Part shown: in pieces, positions 58,478 through 64,000 of the stretch | How positions within the stretch are numbered: position 1 is the first letter of the stretch | How the letters are laid out: each line of letters begins with the position of its first letter | Source: Acidihalobacter_A sp037381185 | Lineage (GTDB): Bacteria; Pseudomonadota; Gammaproteobacteria; DSM-5130; Acidihalobacteraceae | Assembly (NCBI RefSeq): GCF_037381185.1 | Contig: NZ_JARRQY010000011.1 | Location: forward strand, 58,983-122,982 | DNA: 64,000 nt | Reading direction: 5' to 3' | Notes under the pieces: generated by a model | Database searches by the model: none | Told to the model about the DNA's origin: nothing | Seen by the model: only the letters and a program-made list of their open reading frames with translations | Position numbers and translations under genes: made by a program

Positions 58478-61309
58478 TTAGGCGAAGACTGCGGCGAGCA
58501 AGTCGCGCAACTGGCGTGTATGGAGTTCGAAGTAACCGGCGGCAGGTGCCGCGGCTTCGGGCCGCGAGACGCACTCGAGCCGGCGCTCCGGTCCGATCGT
58601 CCGTTGCAGGTTGTCGCGGATGGAAAGCCACGCTCCCTGGTTGACCGGTTCCTCCTGGCACCAGACGAAACGCTGCGCGTTCGAGTAGCGGCGCAGCGCC
58701 TGCTTGAGTTCGCGTTCCGGGAACGGGTAGAGCTGTTCGATACGCAGGATCGCAACGTCGCGTCGCTCATCGTTGCGGCGGCGTTCGAGCAGGTCGTAGT
58801 ACACGCGACCTCCGCAAATCACGACCGTGTTGACCTCCTTGGAAACCAGCGAGTCCGTTTCCTGTATCACCTCCTGGAAGTTGCCAGAGGCGAGGTCGTC
58901 GAGCTGGCTTACCGCCAATTTGTGGCGCAGCAGGCTCTTGGGCGACATCACGATGAGCGGTTTACGCAGCGGACGTACGACCTGGCGGCGAAGCATGTGG
59001 AATACCTGCGCCGGGGTGGTCGGTGTGCAGACCTGCATGTTGTTGTTGGCGCATAGCTGGAGGAAGCGCTCGAGGCGTGCGGAGGAGTGTTCCGCGCCCT
59101 GCCCTTCGTAGCCGTGCGGCAGCAGCATGACTAGGCCGTTGTACCGGCCCCATTTCTCTTCGCCGGAGCTGATGAACTGGTCGATGACCACTTGTGCGCC
59201 GTTGACGAAATCGCCGAACTGGGCTTCCCACAGCACCAGCGCCTCGGGCGAGGCGGCGGCATAGCCGTATTCGAAGGCCAGCACGGCCTCTTCGGACAAC
59301 AGCGAATCGATGACCAGGAAGTCGGCCTGTTCGGGGTCGAGCTGGCGCAGGGGAACATAGGCTTCGCGGCGCAACTGGTTGTGTAGCACCGCCTGACGGT
59401 GGAAGAAGGTGCCGCGGCCGCTGTCCTGTCCGCACAGGCGGACCTGGTTGCCGTCGGTAACCAGTGTGGCGTAGGCCATGACTTCGGCAAAGCCCCAGTC
59501 CAGCGGCAGTGCGCCGGCGGCCATCTTGCGCCGATCGTCGAGAATCTTGGCGACGCGCGATTGGACTTCGAAGCCTTCCGGCATGGCCTGCATGCGCTCG
59601 GCGAGCATCCGCAAACGCTCCAGAGGCACAGCGGTCTCATAGGCCGCATCCGGATCGGGGTTGCGGTAGGGTGCCCAGTTGATGGTATGGGCGGGATCGG
59701 GCGACTTCTCGGCGTTGCTCCATATTGACACCACCGGCGGGCCGGCATCGAGCTGGGCCCGGCTGGCTTCGAGCATGCGGTCGGCTGCTCCCGCTTCGAT
59801 CAGGCCGCCGCTCTCCAGGGCGACGGCGTAGCGCTCGCGCGTGGTCGGCAGCTCGCGGATACGCTGGTACATGACCGGTTGCGTGGCGCGGGGTTCGTCC
59901 GCTTCGTTGTGCCCGTGACGGCGGTAGCACACGAGGTCGATGACCACGTCCTCGCCATAGCGCATGCGGTAGTCGAGCGCGAGCTGGGTGACGAAGACCA
60001 CGGCTTCCGGATGGTCGCCGTTCACGTGCAGGATGGGCGCGCCGATCATCTTGGCGACGTCGGTGCAATACTGGCTGGAACGGGCGTCGGCGCGGGTGCT
60101 GGTGGTGAAACCGATCTGGTTGTTGACCACGATGTGCACGGAGCCCTTGGTCGCGAAACCGCGCGTCTGCGACATGTTGAGCGTTTCCATGACCACGCCC
60201 TGGCCGGCGAATGCAGCGTCGCCGTGGATCACGATCGGCATGACTTCGCGGCCTTCGCGGTCGCCGCGATGGTCCTGGCGTGCGCGTACCGAACCCTCGA
60301 CCACCGGACCCACGATCTCCAGATGCGAGGGGTTGAAGGCCAGCGCGAGATGGATCGGGCCGGAGGCGGTCAGCCGGTCGGAGGAAAAGCCCAGGTGGTA
60401 CTTCACGTCGCCGGCGAGCAGGCCGTCCTTGTGTATGCCTTCGAATTCCTGGAACAGCTCCTGCGGCGATTTGCCCATGATGTTGATGAGCACGTTCAGC
60501 CGGCCGCGGTGGGCCATGCCGATGACCGCTTCGCGGATGCCCTCGCTGGTCGCTTTCTCGATCAGGGTGTCGAGCAGGGGAATGAGGCTTTCTCCGCCTT
60601 CCAGCGAAAAGCGTTTCTGGCCGACGTACTTGGAATGCAGATGACGCTCGAGCGCCTCGGCGGCGGTCAGGCGCTGCAGCAGGTACAGCCGTTGATCACG
60701 ATCGAGTTCGATGCGGGCGCGGGGGCCTTCCAGGCGAGTCTGCAGCCAACGCTTCTTGGCCACCGAGCTGATGTGCATGTACTCGGCGCCGACCGGGCCG
60801 CAGTAGGTTTCCTCCAGGCGTGCGATGATCTCGCGCAGCGTCGCGTCTTCCTCGCCGACCAGCGAGCCGGTCCGGAAGATGGTGTCGAGGTCGGATTCGT
60901 CCAGGCCGTAATAGGCCAGCGACAGTTCCTCGATGTCGGGCGTCTGGTATAGCTGCAGCGGGTCGATGTTGGCCCGGCTGTGGCCGAGAAAACGATAGGC
61001 ATTGATCAGCTGGAGCACACGCAGCTGCTTGGCTTCGTGGTCCTGGGTGGAGACGGTGGCGGGGCGCAGGCTGCGTCCGGTCTGAACGAAGGCGGCACGG
61101 ATCTCCGAATGGGCGGTCTCGGCATCGTAGCCGTTGACTCGCGGCAGCCGCTGGAAGTAGTCGCGCCAGTGAGGATCGACCGAATCCGGATCGTGCAGAT
61201 AAGCTTCGTAGATCGATTCTAGGTAGTCAGCGTTGCTGCCGGAGAGCAGCGATCCCGCCCACTGCTCGTCCATCGTGGGTTGGGGCATTTCTTCGGGTGT
61301 TGCGTCCAT
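58478..61309 (-). CDS. sucA: 2-oxoglutarate dehydrogenase E1 component
   Basis: A 943-residue thiamine-diphosphate enzyme decarboxylating 2-oxoglutarate in the TCA cycle. The N-terminal E2-binding region, the FSLEGGESLIPLLD block, the ThDP motif GDAAFAGQGVVMETLNMSQ and the transketolase-like half with FEYGYAA are all present, and the length is typical. It is first in sucA-sucB-lpdA. Its presence with a phosphoribulokinase suggests the host is not restricted to autotrophy with an open TCA cycle, although that is inference. Confidence 0.96.
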   Translation of the reverse strand: MDATPEEMPQPTMDEQWAGSLLSGSNADYLESIYEAYLHDPDSVDPHWRDYFQRLPRVNGYDAETAHSEIRAAFVQTGRSLRPATVSTQDHEAKQLRVLQLINAYRFLGHSRANIDPLQLYQTPDIEELSLAYYGLDESDLDTIFRTGSLVGEEDATLREIIARLEETYCGPVGAEYMHISSVAKKRWLQTRLEGPRARIELDRDQRLYLLQRLTAAEALERHLHSKYVGQKRFSLEGGESLIPLLDTLIEKATSEGIREAVIGMAHRGRLNVLINIMGKSPQELFQEFEGIHKDGLLAGDVKYHLGFSSDRLTASGPIHLALAFNPSHLEIVGPVVEGSVRARQDHRGDREGREVMPIVIHGDAAFAGQGVVMETLNMSQTRGFATKGSVHIVVNNQIGFTTSTRADARSSQYCTDVAKMIGAPILHVNGDHPEAVVFVTQLALDYRMRYGEDVVIDLVCYRRHGHNEADEPRATQPVMYQRIRELPTTRERYAVALESGGLIEAGAADRMLEASRAQLDAGPPVVSIWSNAEKSPDPAHTINWAPYRNPDPDAAYETAVPLERLRMLAERMQAMPEGFEVQSRVAKILDDRRKMAAGALPLDWGFAEVMAYATLVTDGNQVRLCGQDSGRGTFFHRQAVLHNQLRREAYVPLRQLDPEQADFLVIDSLLSEEAVLAFEYGYAAASPEALVLWEAQFGDFVNGAQVVIDQFISSGEEKWGRYNGLVMLLPHGYEGQGAEHSSARLERFLQLCANNNMQVCTPTTPAQVFHMLRRQVVRPLRKPLIVMSPKSLLRHKLAVSQLDDLASGNFQEVIQETDSLVSKEVNTVVICGGRVYYDLLERRRNDERRDVAILRIEQLYPFPERELKQALRRYSNAQRFVWCQEEPVNQGAWLSIRDNLQRTIGPERRLECVSRPEAAAPAAGYFELHTRQLRDLLAAVFA

Positions 61310-61479
61310 GCGGTAATTCTAGACTCCTTTACGCCGTATGCCAGCTCTCTGGCCTGTCAATTGGGGAAGTATGGCGCCTTTCGGCACAGATTGCGCGCCA
61401 ATCCGTGGCGCCACTGTCGAGCGTATATATATAGTGCACTTTGGCGGGTTTGGGTTGCAGGCTTTGTTAGAATTCCGCA

Positions 61480-63654
61480 ATGGACGTTTCTGATCTGCTT
61501 TCCGGCCTCAACGCGGCGCAACGCGAGGCCGTCACCGCGCCCCCCGGCCCCGTACTCGTACTTGCCGGCGCCGGCAGCGGCAAGACCCGCGTGTTGACCC
61601 ACCGCATCGCCTGGTTGATCCGGGTCGACGGCCTGTCGCCCTATAGTTTGCTCGCGGTGACTTTCACCAACAAGGCCGCTCATGAAATGCGCGGCCGCGT
61701 GGAGGCGCTGCTCGATCTGCCCGCCAGCGGCATGTGGATCGGCACCTTCCATGGTCTGGCGCATCGCCTGCTGCGCACGCACTGGCAGGAGGCCGGCTTG
61801 CCGCAGGCGTTCCAGATTCTCGACAGCGACGACCAGCTGCGTGTGGTGCGGCGAGTGCTGCGCGGTTTGGAACTCGACGAGGCGCGTTGGCCGCCGCGTC
61901 AGGCGCAGTGGTACATCAACGCGCGCAAGGATGAAGGGCTGCGGTCGCAGCACCTGGACGACACCGGGGATCCGGTCAACGCGCAGCTGATCCGCATATA
62001 CAGTGCCTACGAGGCCGCCTGCCGACAGGCCGGCGTGGTCGATTTCGCCGAGCTGCTGTTGCGCGCGCTGGAGCTGCTGCGCGACAACGACGAACTTCGC
62101 GGACACTATCAGCGCCGTTTCCGTCATTTGCTGGTGGACGAATTCCAGGACACCAACGCATTGCAGTACGCCTGGCTTCGGCTGCTGGCCGGCGAGCGCA
62201 CGCCGGTGTTCGCGGTAGGCGATGACGATCAGTCGATCTACGGCTGGCGTGGCGCAAAGATCGAACATATTCGCGATTTTTCGAAGGATTTTCCCGGCAC
62301 GATCACCGTGCGTTTGGAACAGAACTATCGTTCGACGCCGGCCATTCTCGATGCCGCCAATGCGGTGATCGCACGTAATCAGGGGCGTCTCGGCAAGGAG
62401 CTGTGGGCCGAGGGCGAGCGCGGCGAACCACTGCGTCTGTACATGGCCTACAACGATCTCGACGAGGCACGCTATATCGTCGAGCAGATCGAGGCCTGGG
62501 TCGATCAGGGCGGGCGACGCAACGAGGTGGCGTTGCTCTATCGCTCGAACGCGCAATCGCGCGTACTGGAAGAGGCGCTGATAGGACGTGCCATTCCGTA
62601 TCGCGTCTACGGCGGCCAGCGTTTCTTCGAACGCGCCGAGATCAAGGATGCCCTCGCCTATCTGCGCCTGGTCGCGCACCGCGACGACGACACCTCCTTC
62701 GAACGCGTGGTCAACCAGCCGACGCGCGGCATCGGCGACCGCACCCTGCAGTTGGTGCGGGACCAGGCGCGCACGCAGGGCGTCTCGCTGTGGCGTGCGA
62801 CCGTGGTCCTGCTCGAGAGCGGCATGCTGTCGGCGCGCGCCGGCGGCGCCCTGCGCGGTTTTCTGGAACTCATCGGCGGACTTGCCGAGGCGACGCAGGG
62901 ACTCGCTCTTCACGAGCAGGTCGAGCGCGTGGTCGAGCGCTCCGGACTGAAGGAGTTCTTCGCCAAGGACAAGAGCGAGCGCGGCGAGGCGCGGGTGGAG
63001 AACCTGGAAGAACTGGCCAATGCCGCGCGCGGTTTTCACCTCGATCCCGAGGAGCATGCGGATATGACTCCCCTGGACGCATTCCTGGCGCATGCCGCGC
63101 TGGAGGCCGGCGAGGGAGAGGGTTCAGCCTGGGAGGACTGCGTTCAGCTCATGACGCTGCATTCGGCCAAGGGCCTGGAGTTCCCGCTGGTGTTCATGTG
63201 TGGAATGGAGGAAGGTCTGTTTCCTCATCGCATGTCGATCGAAGAGCCGGGACGCCTGGAGGAGGAGCGGCGCTTGTGTTACGTGGGCATCACGCGGGCT
63301 CGCCGACGCCTGGTGCTGACCGCCGCCGAATCGCGCCGCCTCCATGGCCAACAGACCTACAACCTGCCCTCGCGCTTTATCGGGGAGATTCCGCCCGAGC
63401 TGATCGAGGAGGTGCGTCCCAAGGCGCAGATCAGTCAGCCCGGCTGGTCGCGCAGCCAACCGGTACGGGCGGTACCGGAGGAGGCGCCGGGCGGCATGCG
63501 GGTCGGTCAGCGGGTGATGCATGCCAAGTTCGGCGAAGGCGTGGTCACCGGTTGCGAAGGACAGGGCCCGCAGGCGCGGGTGGAGGTCAATTTCGCGGGT
63601 CATGGCGCGAAGTGGCTGGTGCTCGCTTACGCCAAACTCGAGCCGGTGGCTTGA
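61480..63654 (+). CDS. uvrD: DNA helicase II (UvrD)
   Basis: A 724-residue superfamily 1A helicase acting in nucleotide excision and mismatch repair. Q motif LNAAQREAV, Walker A GAGSGKT at 30-36, motif II DEFQDTN, motif III DDDQSIYGWRGA, motif V TLHSAKGLEFPLVF and motif VI VGITRARRRL are in order. The C-terminal Tudor-like domain (about 670-724, MRVGQRVMHAKFGEGVV) matches UvrD/PcrA. It is divergent from sucA. A possible minus-10 TAGAAT lies at 61468-61473. Confidence 0.96.
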   Translation: MDVSDLLSGLNAAQREAVTAPPGPVLVLAGAGSGKTRVLTHRIAWLIRVDGLSPYSLLAVTFTNKAAHEMRGRVEALLDLPASGMWIGTFHGLAHRLLRTHWQEAGLPQAFQILDSDDQLRVVRRVLRGLELDEARWPPRQAQWYINARKDEGLRSQHLDDTGDPVNAQLIRIYSAYEAACRQAGVVDFAELLLRALELLRDNDELRGHYQRRFRHLLVDEFQDTNALQYAWLRLLAGERTPVFAVGDDDQSIYGWRGAKIEHIRDFSKDFPGTITVRLEQNYRSTPAILDAANAVIARNQGRLGKELWAEGERGEPLRLYMAYNDLDEARYIVEQIEAWVDQGGRRNEVALLYRSNAQSRVLEEALIGRAIPYRVYGGQRFFERAEIKDALAYLRLVAHRDDDTSFERVVNQPTRGIGDRTLQLVRDQARTQGVSLWRATVVLLESGMLSARAGGALRGFLELIGGLAEATQGLALHEQVERVVERSGLKEFFAKDKSERGEARVENLEELANAARGFHLDPEEHADMTPLDAFLAHAALEAGEGEGSAWEDCVQLMTLHSAKGLEFPLVFMCGMEEGLFPHRMSIEEPGRLEEERRLCYVGITRARRRLVLTAAESRRLHGQQTYNLPSRFIGEIPPELIEEVRPKAQISQPGWSRSQPVRAVPEEAPGGMRVGQRVMHAKFGEGVVTGCEGQGPQARVEVNFAGHGAKWLVLAYAKLEPVA

Positions 63655-63845
63655 GGGTAAACGTTGCGCGCCGCTGCCGCTTGACATAGAGTCCATACTA
63701 ACAAATTGATTTGAAAGCCCATTTTTTGAGGCCGCTTGCTTCCTGTTGCCAACGTGGAAGTAGGGGTTTTTGCGCGTTGCGTTTTTGCATCCTCGTTTTT
63801 GATGCGCTAGGGTGAAAAACCGTTACGGCAAAAATAGGCTTACTT

Positions 63846-64000
63846 GTGACTGAAGAAACCCGCACCAGAATTCGCCTGAAGGGTGTGAGCAAGGTATTCG
63901 GACGACAGGCCCAGCGGGCGATCGAGGACCTGCGCCAGGGCAAGGGCAAGACCGAGGTGCAGAGCGAGCACTCGGCCGTTGTCGGTTCGTTCGATGTTTC
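63846..64000 (+). CDS. proV: Glycine betaine/proline ABC transporter ATPase, N-terminal part
   Basis: The first 51 codons of a gene running off the right edge, starting at GTG 63846. The sequence RIRLKGVSKVFGRQAQRAIEDL followed by QGKGKTEVQSEHSAVVGSFD fits ProV/OpuAA-type ATPases, in which a K-V-F-G start is followed by a G-x-K-x-E linker before the P-loop. The P-loop itself lies outside. Such systems import glycine betaine or proline under osmotic stress. A TTGACA at 63681-63686 may be part of its promoter, though a good minus-10 is not seen. Confidence 0.72.
   Translation, partial: MTEETRTRIRLKGVSKVFGRQAQRAIEDLRQGKGKTEVQSEHSAVVGSFDV

Overview
The window is GC-rich chromosomal DNA, densely coded on both strands, from what looks like a gammaproteobacterium. 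That placement rests on dapF next to a DUF484 gene and xerC, the order hslV-hslU-DUF971-ubiE...ubiJ-ubiB, a YifL/LptM lipoprotein in front of lysA, and an EmrAB-type pump. A class I phosphoribulokinase, a TauE/SafE-type sulfite exporter, TusA and several Na+ transporters (NhaD, NhaP-like, a large SLC13-type permease, and the start of a glycine betaine ATPase) suggest a salt-adapted sulfur chemolithoautotroph, perhaps related to Ectothiorhodospiraceae. The lifestyle and family are inference; no 16S gene is present.

Layout, left to right. 1-1.8 kb: emrB (partial)-emrA-marR with three tandem operators. 1.8-6.0 kb: small unknown genes, nadA, a TlpA-like thioredoxin and a frameshifted cytochrome c5. 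6.1 kb: tRNA-Arg(CCG). 6.3-9.0 kb: a globin-coupled GGDEF-EAL protein. 9.1-12.5 kb: divergent nhaD and SLC13 permease. 12.9-18.3 kb: phosphoribulokinase, a FIST protein, an aldo/keto reductase and an NhaP-type antiporter. 18.3-25.3 kb: two decayed chemoreceptor genes flank tatD-tcdA, the usp-tauE-TIGR02186 operon and rhlE. 25.4-30.2 kb: leftward operon glyQ-glyS-gmhB-plsC-unknown. 31-34.8 kb: comM, ubiK and a sigma-54-type glnK-amtB operon. 34.9-39.6 kb: fetAB, a PEP-CTERM GDSL esterase, and arsC-arsB divergent from arsR.

40.1-40.8 kb is a gene-free island made of two inverted, diverged copies of a repeat around a long hairpin; a piece of the same family lies at 14.4 kb and a relative of the hairpin at 54.1 kb. 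40.9-45.9 kb: two alpha/beta hydrolases, lptM-lysA, tusA and dapF. 45.9-54.1 kb: a deletion-damaged DUF484 gene, xerC, hslVU and a tightly coupled ubiquinone cluster (DUF971, ubiE, an RDD membrane protein, ubiJ, ubiB). 54.2-61.3 kb: ppk2, then lpd, sucB and sucA. 61.5-63.7 kb: uvrD, and at the right edge the start of a ProV-like ATPase.

I found no intact defence island, prophage, CRISPR array or insertion sequence. The less ordinary signals are the repeat island, four genes broken by deletion or frameshift, the triple MarR operator, a possible sigma-54 promoter in front of a PEP-CTERM gene, an RDD protein embedded in the ubiquinone operon, and several coupled genes of unknown function.
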